DNA of 64,000 nt from JANWKQ01 sp964624635. Its GTDB lineage: Bacteria; Bacteroidota; Bacteroidia; CAIKAF01. The position numbers were made by a program, and so were the translations under genes. Positions 17,302 through 26,692 of the stretch are shown piece by piece; position 1 is the first letter of the stretch, and each line of letters starts with the position of its first letter. The stretch covers positions 10,765 through 74,764 of the forward strand of contig CAZUXM010000008.1 in NCBI GenBank assembly GCA_964624635.1, written 5' to 3'. The notes under the pieces were generated by a model. That model was given only the letters and a program-made list of their open reading frames with translations, had not been told where the DNA came from and ran no database searches.

Positions 17302-17407
17302 AACACAGGAATAAAAATATTTTTGAATTATAATTATTTTATACAAAATGTTTTGTAACTTCGTAATATTGAAAAAAAGTTTACTTTTACGGAGTAATTA
17401 ACAAGTT

Positions 17408-18211
17408 ATGAACAAGTCCCTGAGAAATTTAATAGGATGTTTGCTGATAGGGGTTTTATTTTCCTCTTGTTCCAGTACCGTTTTCTTTACGGGAAGTAGC
17501 CAAACAGGGGTATTTTATAACCAGGTGGCTTTAAGAACAGGGGGTGGTGGTACCGGTGGTTTCTCACCTTTCAAAAGAAAATATCGTCAAGGTCGTCAAA
17601 TTGAACCGAATGATGTGTTCCATACTATTGGTGTTTCGTTTATGCCTGGAGTAAATGGCGTTGGCGGATATAATGCTGAAGGGTTTCAACAAAAATTTTC
17701 ATTCGGATATCCAACCATTGGATTTCACTATACACCAAGATTTAACTTAGCTACTTGGGGTAGATATAAAGGATCGTTTGCATTAGAAGTACCAATGCAT
17801 TTTGGTGTTAGTATTGGAAGAGATTTTGTAGGTAACTATCCAAATATTATTGTAGCTAACCGTATGGTTAAAGAATCAACTAACTTTACTGCTGAAATTC
17901 CATTGGTGTTTACGTTAAATTTTGGTCATAATGCTACCAAAAAATCATATCAGGATTTTGGAGGATTCGCAGGGTTAGGATATTCATTTGCTTATTTACC
18001 TACCGGAAGAACCGGAATTTATAATCCACCTTCACCAACTGAGTCGGTTTCTTATAATTTACCTATAGGTCATGGTCCACATATTCGTGGTGGTTTCCGT
18101 TTCCGTACCGGAACTCTTTCATGGCAGGTGTATGGCAGCTTTATGTACAATATATACGCCCCTAGTCACCTAGGAGCAGTTGGTATTGGCTTGACCATTG
18201 GTCGTTGGTAG
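17408..18211 (+). CDS. hypothetical lipoprotein/outer-membrane beta-barrel-like protein
   Basis: 267 residues. The signal peptide ends in a lipobox GVLFSSCSS (Cys at about 21). The rest is rich in Gly, Phe, Tyr and Asn with alternating hydrophobic strands (FSFGYPTIGFHYTPRFN, IPLVFTLNFG, GLGYSFAYLP, GGFRFRTGTLSWQVYG), and it closes with IGLTIGRW, a typical barrel C-terminus with a terminal aromatic. So a small outer-membrane barrel is more likely than a soluble lipoprotein, though both signals are present. Function unknown. Confidence 0.6.
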   Translation: MNKSLRNLIGCLLIGVLFSSCSSTVFFTGSSQTGVFYNQVALRTGGGGTGGFSPFKRKYRQGRQIEPNDVFHTIGVSFMPGVNGVGGYNAEGFQQKFSFGYPTIGFHYTPRFNLATWGRYKGSFALEVPMHFGVSIGRDFVGNYPNIIVANRMVKESTNFTAEIPLVFTLNFGHNATKKSYQDFGGFAGLGYSFAYLPTGRTGIYNPPSPTESVSYNLPIGHGPHIRGGFRFRTGTLSWQVYGSFMYNIYAPSHLGAVGIGLTIGRW

Positions 18212-18262
18212 TCTTCGACAAGCTCAGACTGACAACGACAAGCTCAGGTCTGGCATCTCATC
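18212..18262. repeat. TTCGACAAGCTCAG dispersed repeat
   Basis: CTTCGACAAGCTCAGACTGACA starts at about 18213 and is followed by a partial second unit CGACAAGCTCAGGTCTG (about 18237-18253). CAGACT and GGTCTG can pair. The unit is a sequence I recognise as a common dispersed intergenic repeat in environmental genomes; a single reversed unit is at 4246-4258 here. It follows the barrel gene directly. Confidence 0.65.
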
Positions 18263-18314
18263 AGCTTACTGTAAAAGGTCATCTATCTAACTTCAACAAG
18301 ATTTCCAAATTCCC

Positions 18315-18322
18315 TATCTTTG
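18315..18322 (+). promoter_or_regulatory. -7 promoter element TATCTTTG
   Basis: Full match to TAnnTTTG, 23 bases before the ABC-F ATG at 18346. Confidence 0.6.
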
Positions 18323-18345
18323 CACCCGAATTTCAATAAGTAGCA

Positions 18346-20280
18346 ATGATTAGTTTATCAGGAGTCAATTTATTTTTTGGGGCAGATCCATTATTTGAAG
18401 AGGTATCATTTCTTATTAATCGCAATGATAGAATAGGTTTGGCGGGGCGTAATGGGGCCGGGAAATCTACTCTTCTAAAAATTATCAAAGGATACATTCA
18501 ACCCACCGGTGGGCAGGTATCTATCCCTCGTGATGCTACTATTGGATATTTACCCCAGGAGTTTCATCATACTTCTCAATTAAGTATCCTGGAGGAAACA
18601 CAAAAAGCATTTGAGCAAGTAATTATTTTACAACATAAAATTGAGGAGATTAATATTCAGTTAGGTACCCGCGATGATTATGAAAGTGATTCGTATATGG
18701 ACCTGATTACTCAACTTAACGAAACGGAAGATAGGTTTAGGATTTTGGGTGGATATGAAATGGAAGAAAAAACTGAGAAGATTTTAAAAGGATTAGGATT
18801 TACTCAGGAAGATCTTTCACGTAGCATGAGTGAATTTAGCGGAGGGTGGCAAATGCGTGTTGAATTAGCAAAAATATTATTGCAACAACCTGATTTGGTT
18901 TTGCTGGATGAGCCTACCAATCACTTGGATATTGAATCTATTATGTGGTTGGAAGAATTTTTGATGGACTACCCCGGTGCTATTATGATGATTAGCCACG
19001 ATAAAACATTTTTGGATAAGATTACCAATCGTACAATCGAAATTACCAATGGAAGTATCCAGGATTATAAAGCGAATTATTCAAAGTATTTGATTCTTCG
19101 TAAAGAAAGAAGAGAAAAGCTGGAGAATGCTAAAAAAAATCAGGATCAGCAGATAGCTCAAATGGAACGAAACATTGAAAAGTTCCGTGCTAAAGCAAGC
19201 AAGGCAAGTTTTGCTCAAAGTTTAATTAAGAAGTTAGATAAGATTGAACGAATTGAAATGGATGTGGAAGATGTTTCATCTATCAATATCCGTTTTCTTG
19301 ATCCTCCGCGTAGTGGTAAAGTAGTTGTTACTGCAGAAAATGTAAGTAAGAATTATGGTGACAAAGAAGTAATTAAACCTATGACATTTACCGTAGATGC
19401 AGGTGAAAAAATTGCATTTGTTGGTAAAAACGGAATGGGTAAAACTACCTTATCAAGAATGATTGCAGGAGATCTGGAATGTTCGGGTCAGATACAATTA
19501 GGACATAATGTAGCTCTTGGATATTTTGCACAGCATCAAACGAACCGATTAGATAGTGAAAATACAATTTTAAAAGAATTAGAAAATGCGGCATATAGTT
19601 CAGATAGTTTTACAAAAGTAAGAACCATATTAGGTGCATTTTTATTTAGTGGTGAAGATGTTGAGAAAAAAATTAAAGTATTGTCAGGAGGAGAAAAGTC
19701 AAGAGTGTCGATGGCAAAGCTTTTATTAGAACCTATCAATTTTTTAATTCTCGATGAGCCAACCAATCACCTGGATATCGTTTCAAAAGAAGTATTGAAA
19801 AATGCGATAAAGAATTTTGATGGTACGGTGATTATTGTTAGTCACGATAGAGATTTTTTACAAGGGCTCACTACCAAAATTTATGAATTTACGCCGGTAG
19901 GCATCAGAGAACACTTGTGTGATATTAATGAATTCCTTTCCAAGAAAAATGCTACTTCTTTTAGAGAAATTGAAATCAACAAAAAACAAAAACCTAAAGA
20001 AGAAAAGAAGTCTGAGAACAAACAAAACTTTGAACAAAAGAAACAAGACGATAAAGAGGTTCGCAGAGTTAAAAATGCATTAAGTACTACAGAGAAACGT
20101 ATTGAAGATTTGGAGTCGGAAATAAAAACCATGGACGAACAATTACATGATCCGGTCACTTATCAAAAAGTATCTAATGATAAATCATTCTTTAGTAAAT
20201 ACGATCAACTTAAAGCAGAATTAGATTCAGAAATGACCCGTTGGGAAGGCTTGCAGGTAGAATTAGAAAAAATGTTGTAG
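18346..20280 (+). CDS. ABC-F family ATPase (ribosome-associated)
   Basis: 644 residues with two ABC domains and no membrane segments, the ABC-F layout. Domain 1: Walker A GRNGAGKST (about 34-42), signature EFSGGW (about 163), Walker B LVLLDEPTNHLD. Domain 2: Walker A GKNGMGKTT (about 361-369), signature LSGGEKSR (about 445), LILDEPTNHLD. A charged linker (about 240-330) joins them and a Lys/Glu coiled coil fills the last ~90 residues, as in Uup-like members. ABC-F proteins bind the ribosomal E site to resolve stalling or regulate translation; Uup also acts in DNA precision. Which subfamily this is cannot be settled by eye. A hairpin lies right after the stop. Confidence 0.92.
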   Translation: MISLSGVNLFFGADPLFEEVSFLINRNDRIGLAGRNGAGKSTLLKIIKGYIQPTGGQVSIPRDATIGYLPQEFHHTSQLSILEETQKAFEQVIILQHKIEEINIQLGTRDDYESDSYMDLITQLNETEDRFRILGGYEMEEKTEKILKGLGFTQEDLSRSMSEFSGGWQMRVELAKILLQQPDLVLLDEPTNHLDIESIMWLEEFLMDYPGAIMMISHDKTFLDKITNRTIEITNGSIQDYKANYSKYLILRKERREKLENAKKNQDQQIAQMERNIEKFRAKASKASFAQSLIKKLDKIERIEMDVEDVSSINIRFLDPPRSGKVVVTAENVSKNYGDKEVIKPMTFTVDAGEKIAFVGKNGMGKTTLSRMIAGDLECSGQIQLGHNVALGYFAQHQTNRLDSENTILKELENAAYSSDSFTKVRTILGAFLFSGEDVEKKIKVLSGGEKSRVSMAKLLLEPINFLILDEPTNHLDIVSKEVLKNAIKNFDGTVIIVSHDRDFLQGLTTKIYEFTPVGIREHLCDINEFLSKKNATSFREIEINKKQKPKEEKKSENKQNFEQKKQDDKEVRRVKNALSTTEKRIEDLESEIKTMDEQLHDPVTYQKVSNDKSFFSKYDQLKAELDSEMTRWEGLQVELEKML

Positions 20281-20296
20281 TTAATACTGAAGCTAA

Positions 20297-20347
20297 AAGA
20301 CCGAAGACGGAAGTTAAATTACTTATATAACTTCTATTTTCGGTCTT
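20297..20347. terminator. hairpin between convergent genes
   Basis: AAGACCGAA (20297-20305) pairs with TTCGGTCTT (20339-20347), and GAAGTTA (20310-20316) with TAACTTC (20328-20334). The left arm contains a near-tandem GACCGAAGACGGAAG. It sits between the ABC-F stop (20280) and the stop of the convergent protease (20364), so it could end transcripts from both sides. A run of T is weak. Confidence 0.6.
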
Positions 20348-20363
20348 CTTGCATCAAGTGTTC

Positions 20364-22471
20364 TTAATGCTTAACTATCTTTTTGGTAATCGATTGATTG
20401 CCATATTCTACTTTAATCATGTACACACCGTTTGATAAAGTAGTTAAATCAAGTGTTTGTAATGATTGGTTCATTTTAGTACTAATCACTATTCTTCCTG
20501 AAAGATCTAATAGTTTAATATTTGCTTTTACTAAAGTGCCCGCATCAATAATTAATTTATCAGTGGCAGGATTTGGATAGATAGAGAAAGTAATTTCTGT
20601 TTCATCTAACGATAAGGTTGATACAACAGCGTTGGATGCAGAAGATGAACAACCATTGGCATCAGTATATATACAAGTATACGAACCGCCTTGAGTTGGA
20701 GTATAAGTATCAGCAGTAGCACCACCAATAGGATTACCGTTTAAATACCATTGATTTCCAGCACCTGTATACGATGATTCTAATGTTCCTGCATTATCAA
20801 TGATGGTTGGAGCTGCAGGATTAGTATTCACTGTAATATAATTTGTAAATAAAATAGTATCGGCGCCGCTTCCGTTGGTAGCTATTAATTGAGCATTGTA
20901 AGTTCCTGCCGCATTATAAGTTACGGAAGGGTTTTGTACCGTTGATGAAGAAGGTGTTCCACCCGGAAAACTCCATGCCCATGAAACAGGACTGTTAGTA
21001 CTTGCGTCAGTATAATTAATGGTAGTACCCGGACAAATATTTTGATCATTCACACTAAACGCTGCGGTAGGAGGTAGACCTGCACAATTATAAGTTTGTA
21101 CACGTATGATTCCTTTATTCAAATTTAATCTTCCTCTACTGGATGTGGTAGTTGCCATTGAAGAAATAGAATCTACTCCGGTTAACAACCATGTTCTCAT
21201 TTGTAAGGCCAATGGGCCGGGAGTAGCTTTGTAGTCTTGAATAAATTCTTGACATGCGGCTGCATAATAAAGACCAATCGCGCCGGCAACATGTGGTGTA
21301 GCCATAGAGGTTCCTGTTAATGCAGAATAAGTTCCACCTGAGTATGTGCTGTATACATCAGTTCCCGGTGCTCCAATATCCATATTAATTGGTCCGTAAC
21401 CGCAACTTGAATTCCTTGCATCTGTTCTAGTTGTATTCGTTACAGCTACCATATAGTTACTAGGGCATGTAGTTGGAATGTCGCCCATTACATCGATGTT
21501 AGTATTATTNNNNNNNNNNCACCTGCACTAAGTATACCCAATACTCCCATAGTATCATACATGGCACACCAGATAGGGTAACTAGAAGGAAACGCATTGT
21601 CTACACCGAATGAGTTACTCGTAGCTACAATAAATGCACCTTCAGCACCATTGGTGTTGTTATAAAGTTCACGCATTACTGAAACATAAGAGTAAGCATT
21701 TACTACTACAGATTCAGTTCCTGATGATCCAGCAACCGGTAGAATTTTTACGTTCCAGTTAACTCCTGCAACTCCTATTGAATTATTTCCTCTGGCCCCA
21801 ACAATACCTGCGCAATGTGTACCATGACCATTGCTGGGTACAGTACCATCATTGTTATATGAATCCCAACCGTTTTTATCATCTACATATCCGTTGCCAT
21901 CATCATCCACACCATTGGTTCCATTAATTTCGGCCCAATTACGAAAAATATTAGCGGTTAAATCAGGATGTGAAATTTGGCATCCACCATCTACCACAGC
22001 AACAACAATAGTATCTCCATCCGCAGTAACCCCTCCGGTTGTAGTGTTCCATGCTTCAGGAGCATCCACATCAGCATCTGCGGTTCCACCACCACCACCG
22101 GTATTATTCATGTTCCATTGGTCAGAAGCATAATTAGCATCATTGGGTACAAGTCTTTCCTGTACATAATGATTTAACTGTGCAATAGCCACTTGATCCA
22201 TGGTGAAAATATCTTTTACCAAACGTTTTGTGTCTCCCAGAATAGCATCATGTTCCAATAAATAAATGCGATATCTTTTCGAAAGCTCTTGCTTCATCCT
22301 ATACTGGCCGGCATACCCATCGTTATTTAAATCAGTAATTAATTGATCAATCGTGTGTCCCGGTTTTAACATCACCATAATTTCATTGGGCACGTAATTC
22401 TCTTGTGCAGAAAGATGGAGAGTTGTGAAAAAAACTATAGCCGCAGTTAATGAGTAAATGATTCTTTTCAT
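20364..22471 (-). CDS. secreted S8 serine protease with PKD domain and T9SS sorting domain (split by gap)
   Basis: One gene interrupted by 10 N (21510-21519). N-terminus: signal peptide, then a Fervidolysin-like propeptide (YVPNEIMVMLKPGHTIDQL). Catalytic triad: VVAVVDGGCQISHPDL (Asp), SNGHGTHCAGIVGARG (His), LTGTSMATPHVAGAIG (Ser). After it a PKD domain (AFSVNDQNICPGTTINYTD, WAWSFPGGTPSSS), an Ig-like region and a C-terminal type A T9SS sorting domain (FSIYPNPATDKLIIDAG ... GVYMIKVEYG). About 700 residues. By family knowledge the last domain directs the protease through the T9SS to the cell surface. The two visible frames differ, but the homology runs straight through, so this is a gap-length artefact and not a frameshift. 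Confidence 0.9.
21510..21519. other. assembly gap (10 N)
   Basis: Interrupts the T9SS-type S8 protease. To keep the frame, the true length must be 2 modulo 3, so 10 is a placeholder. Confidence 0.99.
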
Positions 22472-22500
22472 GAGAAAGTATGTAATTTATTTTGATGTTT

Positions 22501-23514
22501 TTATTCTAATACTAATTCTGGAACTTTTCTAGGTTCATATTTAGCAGCCATTTCAGCTATTGCTTTTATATGTGGAGGTGTAGTTCCACAACATCCACCT
22601 ACCATATTTAAAAATCCACTTTTACAAAACTCTTCTACCAATGCTGCCATTTCTTCGGGTGTTTGATCATATTGACCAAACTCATTAGGTAATCCGGCAT
22701 TGGGATAACAGGATACACTTACCCAGGCTTTATTAGACAATTCCTCAATATAAGGACGCATATCTTTTGCTCCTAATGCACAATTTAATCCAATGGAAAC
22801 AAGATTTGAATGGGATACTGAATTCCAAAATGCTTCAGTAGTTTGTCCACTTAATGTTCGTCCACTGGCATCAGTAATGGTACCACTTACCATGATAGGA
22901 ATATCTAAATTATTTTCTGATAAATATTCATCTATAGCAAATAGAGCTGCTTTGGCATTTAAGGTATCAAAAATAGTTTCTACCAATAGAATATCAACCC
23001 CGCCATCAATTAATCCTTTGGTTTGTTCTTTATAAGCAGCAACCAATTCATCAAAACTAATTCCTCTGAATCCAGGATCATTTACATCCGGACTTAACGA
23101 AGCCGTTTTGTTGGTAGGACCTAAAGCACCGGCAACAAACCGTGGTCTTGAATTATTGGTGGCCATAAACTCTTTTACGGCTTCTTTGGCAATTTTTGCT
23201 GATTCATAATTTAATTCATAGGCTAAACTTTCCATTTTATAATCAGCCATCGAAATAGAAGTAGCACTGAATGTATTGGTTTCAATAATATCAGCACCTG
23301 CCGCTAGATATTCTTTATGAATTTCTTTAATAATATTGGGTTGGGTAATGCTTAAAAGGTCGTTGTTTCCTTTTAACGGATGCTCATAATTGGCAAAACG
23401 GGAACCTCTGTAGTCGTTTTCTTCCAGCTTATATCGTTGAATCATGGTCCCCATAGCACCATCAATAATCATGATTCGTTGATTAAGAAGGGCTTTAAAG
23501 TCATTTTTGGTCAT
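22501..23514 (-). CDS. homocysteine S-methyltransferase domain protein (MetH module 1)
   Basis: About 337 residues from the ATG at 23514; an in-frame ATG at 23559 is rejected because the -7 promoter box lies between. Starts RIMIIDGAMGTMIQRYKLEENDYRG as in MetH. Zinc-binding Cys residues are in SIGLNCALGA and in VGGCCGTTPPH. It is only the homocysteine-binding domain: the folate, cobalamin and activation domains are missing and not encoded next door. Split MetH is common in Bacteroidota, so a MetH2 partner should be elsewhere. MetF, which supplies methyl-tetrahydrofolate, is at 53802-54758. The reaction is homocysteine to methionine. Confidence 0.85.
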   Translation of the reverse strand: MTKNDFKALLNQRIMIIDGAMGTMIQRYKLEENDYRGSRFANYEHPLKGNNDLLSITQPNIIKEIHKEYLAAGADIIETNTFSATSISMADYKMESLAYELNYESAKIAKEAVKEFMATNNSRPRFVAGALGPTNKTASLSPDVNDPGFRGISFDELVAAYKEQTKGLIDGGVDILLVETIFDTLNAKAALFAIDEYLSENNLDIPIMVSGTITDASGRTLSGQTTEAFWNSVSHSNLVSIGLNCALGAKDMRPYIEELSNKAWVSVSCYPNAGLPNEFGQYDQTPEEMAALVEEFCKSGFLNMVGGCCGTTPPHIKAIAEMAAKYEPRKVPELVLE

Positions 23515-23517
23515 ATA

Positions 23518-23525
23518 CAAATATA
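23518..23525 (-). promoter_or_regulatory. -7 promoter element TATATTTG next to start codon
   Basis: Full TAnnTTTG match whose last base is only three bases from the ATG at 23514. With a start point about 4-7 bases downstream, the mRNA would be leaderless or nearly so. Confidence 0.5.
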
Positions 23526-23599
23526 CTAAAAATAGATGAAGATACCATTTTGACTCCACTTACTTGGTGTCTGTAACTCATTGATTACAAATTTCTTCT

Positions 23600-23607
23600 T
23601 AATTTTG
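23600..23607 (+). promoter_or_regulatory. -7 promoter element TAATTTTG
   Basis: Full TAnnTTTG match with a TTG at 23581-23583 (16 bases upstream), 17 bases before the DUF3817 ATG at 23625. Confidence 0.55.
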
Positions 23608-23624
23608 GTGCAGATATAAAAACT

Positions 23625-23945
23625 ATGGCAGGAAACCTATTTTCATCAGCACTTGGCAGATTTAGAGTAATCAGCTTTTTGGAAGGAATTTCATTTATCC
23701 TTCTTCTAGGGATAGCCACCCCATTAAAACACTTTGGTAATATGCCTGAAGCTACCATGGTTCCCGGGATGATTCATGGGTTATTGTTTGTTATATATCT
23801 CATTGCACTTATTATGTCCGGTATTGAGATGAAATGGTCATTTAAGACCTATATTTTGCTGTTTTTAGCTTCTATTTTACCCTGCGGGTTTTTAATAGCA
23901 GAGTTCAAATTTTTAAAAAAGCAGGCTGAAATAACATCTGCATAA
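23625..23945 (+). CDS. DUF3817 small membrane protein (paralogue)
   Basis: 106 residues: GRFRVISFLEGISFILLLGIATPLKHF, then VPGMIHGLLFVIYL and a final helix SILPCGFLIAEFKFLKK. Same order of conserved elements as the protein at 4856-5170 (about half the positions identical by eye). Three membrane helices. It is transcribed alone from its own promoter and ends at a terminator. Role unknown. Confidence 0.75.
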   Translation: MAGNLFSSALGRFRVISFLEGISFILLLGIATPLKHFGNMPEATMVPGMIHGLLFVIYLIALIMSGIEMKWSFKTYILLFLASILPCGFLIAEFKFLKKQAEITSA

Positions 23946-23958
23946 TTTTATTAGCATG

Positions 23959-23991
23959 GTGAGCTTAAATTTCTTGTAGCTCACTGTTTTT
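23959..23991 (+). terminator. rho-independent terminator
   Basis: GTGAGCT (23959-23965) pairs with AGCTCAC (23978-23984), followed by TGTTTTT. Just after the DUF3817 stop. Confidence 0.7.
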
Positions 23992-24127
23992 AGGTATTTT
24001 AGTAAAAAAGAAGGTTGTTTTTTACAACAAAATAAACATTTCACTGTTTATAAGTAAGAATTAGCAAAGCCTTATCACACTAGTCATTGGGTAATTTTAT
24101 CTAATTTTTAAAATAAACCATACAAGC

Positions 24128-26131
24128 GTGAAGACCAATCCGGCACATATTGTACTTCGCATCCTGATCGTATTCTTCGTCTTCTCGATGCCAATATCAT
24201 ATTCATATTCTCAAAATGTTGAGTTTACAAAAGACAATATGAAAAATGATAAGAACTTAAAGAAGTTATATAACCAATATTACCTCAAAGGATTGGCTTT
24301 TTATGATTCGGATGATCCGTTATTCTCAGTAGCCATTGATTATTTTCTGAAGGTATATGAGCAGCATACCAATAGTGCTTTATTAAATTACATGATTGCT
24401 GATTGTTATTTACATACTCAGGAAAAATTTAAAGCATTAAAATTTATTCAAAAAGCGGTTGAATTAGATCCCAGTGTTGCTTATAATGTTGACTTTATTA
24501 TGGGTGCTGCCTACCATCAGGAATTTGAAATGGATAAGGCGTTGTTTTATCTCAATAAATTCAGAGCTGCTTATAAAGCTTTTAATCAAGCGGATCCGGA
24601 TAGTCTAAAAATGGTGGATCGATTAATTGAACAAGCCAACAATGGATTGGCTCAAATTGAAATGACAGATTATGAAATCAATAATCTGGGTAATAAAATC
24701 AATTCTCCTTTCAGCGAATATGTTCCATTGATTACGGCAGATAACAGATTCCTCATTTTTACAGCTCGTAAACCTAAAGAATCAGCCAGCCAGAAAACAA
24801 AAAAAATGACCCACTTCTATTATAGTTATAATGAAGATATTTTTAAATCAGTATGGAAAGATGGACAATGGCAAAGTCCTGATAAATATGGTTTAGCTGT
24901 TAACAGCAATCAAAAACATGATGCATGTGTTAGTTTATCTATTGATGGGCAAACCATTTTTACCTATCGTGGTGATAACAATGGAGACTTGTTTTACGAA
25001 ACTATTGAAAATGGGAAATGGACTGCTTCCAAACCAATGAATGGGGTGATCAATAGTCAATATAGAGAAACTCACGTCAGTTTAGCTTACGATGGAAAAA
25101 CCGCTTATCTGGTTTCTGACAGACCCGGTGGTTTTGGTGGATTGGATATTTGGAAAGTAACTAAAACAGGAGATACTTGGGACGTAATCGAAAACTTAGG
25201 TCCTGAAGTAAATACTCCTTATAACGAAGATGGCGTTTTTATTCATCCGGATGGAACCACTATTTATTTCAGTAGCCAGGGACATAACAGTATGGGCGGT
25301 TACGATATTTTTGAAACGAATTATGAAGAAGGTAAATGGTCAACACCAACGAATATGGGAAGACCTATTAACTCTGCAGATGATGATATTTATTTTGTAT
25401 TAACTGCTGATGGAAAAAATGCGTATTTATCTTCTGCTAAACCTCAAGGATTGGGTATGCAGGATATTTACAATATTAATCCATTTGAGAAGAAAAAATT
25501 TAAAGACTTCCATTTGGTATTATTCAAAGGAATTGTAATTGATAAAGAAACCAAAGAAAAACTGAGCGCCAAAGTAGATATCGTTGATAACGAAAAAGGA
25601 ACAAGTATTTTTTCGGCAAATGTTGATCCTGAATTAGGTTTTGTTTTGTCTCTTCCGGCAGGTAAAAATTATGGTATTGCAGTTGAAAGAGATGGGTACC
25701 TTTTTTACTCAGATAATTTTATAGTAGAAAAAAAATCAGGGTACAGAGAATATGATAAAATTGTAGAGCTGGAAAAAGTTCACGTAGGAGCTGTCATCAC
25801 TTTAAAAAATGTATTCTTTGATTTTGATAAATCTGATTTGAAAAATGAATCAGTTACCGAGTTAAATCGTGTCATCAAACTACTCAATGATTATCCTGAT
25901 ATCAGAATACAATTAGAAGGTCATACCGATTCATATGGTAGTGATGAGTACAACCAGGCGTTATCTGAAAGAAGGGTAATAGCTGTAAAAGATTTTTTAA
26001 TTAGCAAAGGGGCTCCGGCGGCACGTATTGCAGGTGCCATTGGATTTGGCGAAATTAAACCTATTGACACCAATGAAACGGATGAAGGAAGAGCTAATAA
26101 CCGACGTGTTGAATTGCGCATTGTAGAATAA
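24128..26131 (+). CDS. PorE-like TPR/PD40/OmpA-family protein, copy 1
   Basis: 667 residues, GTG start (no in-frame ATG before the signal peptide). Order: signal peptide (1-29, ending SYSYSQ), TPR-like helices (about 45-180: SALLNYMIADCYLHTQEKFKALKFI), PD40/WD40-like repeats (about 200-450: FIHPDGTTIYFSSQGHNSMGGYDIFET), a CarboxypepD_reg-like beta domain (about 460-545), and an OmpA peptidoglycan-binding domain (VFFDFDKSDL, EGHTDSYGSDEYN, LSERRV). This is the layout of the T9SS protein PorE of Porphyromonas. It is the first of three tandem paralogues. A T9SS substrate lies 2 kb away. T9SS involvement is inferred from architecture only. Confidence 0.85.
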   Translation: MKTNPAHIVLRILIVFFVFSMPISYSYSQNVEFTKDNMKNDKNLKKLYNQYYLKGLAFYDSDDPLFSVAIDYFLKVYEQHTNSALLNYMIADCYLHTQEKFKALKFIQKAVELDPSVAYNVDFIMGAAYHQEFEMDKALFYLNKFRAAYKAFNQADPDSLKMVDRLIEQANNGLAQIEMTDYEINNLGNKINSPFSEYVPLITADNRFLIFTARKPKESASQKTKKMTHFYYSYNEDIFKSVWKDGQWQSPDKYGLAVNSNQKHDACVSLSIDGQTIFTYRGDNNGDLFYETIENGKWTASKPMNGVINSQYRETHVSLAYDGKTAYLVSDRPGGFGGLDIWKVTKTGDTWDVIENLGPEVNTPYNEDGVFIHPDGTTIYFSSQGHNSMGGYDIFETNYEEGKWSTPTNMGRPINSADDDIYFVLTADGKNAYLSSAKPQGLGMQDIYNINPFEKKKFKDFHLVLFKGIVIDKETKEKLSAKVDIVDNEKGTSIFSANVDPELGFVLSLPAGKNYGIAVERDGYLFYSDNFIVEKKSGYREYDKIVELEKVHVGAVITLKNVFFDFDKSDLKNESVTELNRVIKLLNDYPDIRIQLEGHTDSYGSDEYNQALSERRVIAVKDFLISKGAPAARIAGAIGFGEIKPIDTNETDEGRANNRRVELRIVE

Positions 26132-26137
26132 TATTGT

Positions 26138-26671
26138 TTGAAAAATAAAATTGTCATATGGCTTTTATTTATTAGTTCAACTTTTAGTTGTACGGTTTCT
26201 AAACATGCTGATAATGGCCATGTAAAAGGAAATGATAAAAAGAGAAATTATTATGCCGAAAAATTAGGAATTCAACTCAATAAAGAATATGATGCCGCTT
26301 TATTAAAAGAAGTGATTGATTGGTTAGGAACTCCATATGTATATGGAGGAAAAGATAAAACCGGTACAGATTGTTCAGGCTTTGTATTACAAGTATATAA
26401 AGTAGTATATGGAATCAATACGGCTAGATCTGCTAACGGAATTTATGAAGAATCTGTCAAAGTAAAAAGAGATAAACTAAAACAAGGTGAATTGGTTTTT
26501 TTTAAAATCAATACTGAAAAAATTGGACATGTCGGAATATTTCTGCAAGATTCCTACTTTATTCATGCTTCTACCAGTAAAGGAGTAATGGTAAGTAGTC
26601 TTGATTTAGAATATTGGACAAAATATTTTGTGTCAGGAGGCAGATTAAGTATCAAGTCAACTTCTGATTAG
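26138..26671 (+). CDS. NlpC/P60 (C40) peptidoglycan hydrolase lipoprotein
   Basis: 177 residues from a TTG start six bases after the preceding stop. The signal has a lipobox SSTFSC (Cys at about 18). Catalytic core: KTGTDCSGFVLQVYK (Cys79), KIGHVGIFL (His) and YFIHAST (third residue), the NlpC/P60 triad that cuts gamma-D-Glu to meso-DAP bonds. Its place inside a row of OmpA-type peptidoglycan-binding proteins suggests local wall remodelling to seat a trans-envelope complex, which is inference. Spacing to both neighbours is under 25 bases, so one operon. Confidence 0.88.
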   Translation: MKNKIVIWLLFISSTFSCTVSKHADNGHVKGNDKKRNYYAEKLGIQLNKEYDAALLKEVIDWLGTPYVYGGKDKTGTDCSGFVLQVYKVVYGINTARSANGIYEESVKVKRDKLKQGELVFFKINTEKIGHVGIFLQDSYFIHASTSKGVMVSSLDLEYWTKYFVSGGRLSIKSTSD

Positions 26672-26692
26672 TATTTATATACCCTAATAAAA

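Noticed and set aside
17302..17358. Reading frame after the ferredoxin gap as C-terminus
   Set aside because: NTGIKIFLNYNYFIQNVL is unlike any ferredoxin end; the true stop is presumably in the gap.
20364..22471. Two separate protease genes or a frameshifted pseudogene
   Set aside because: The break coincides with a 10-N gap. The catalytic triad is spread over both halves (Asp and His in one, Ser in the other), so this is one gene with a mis-sized gap.
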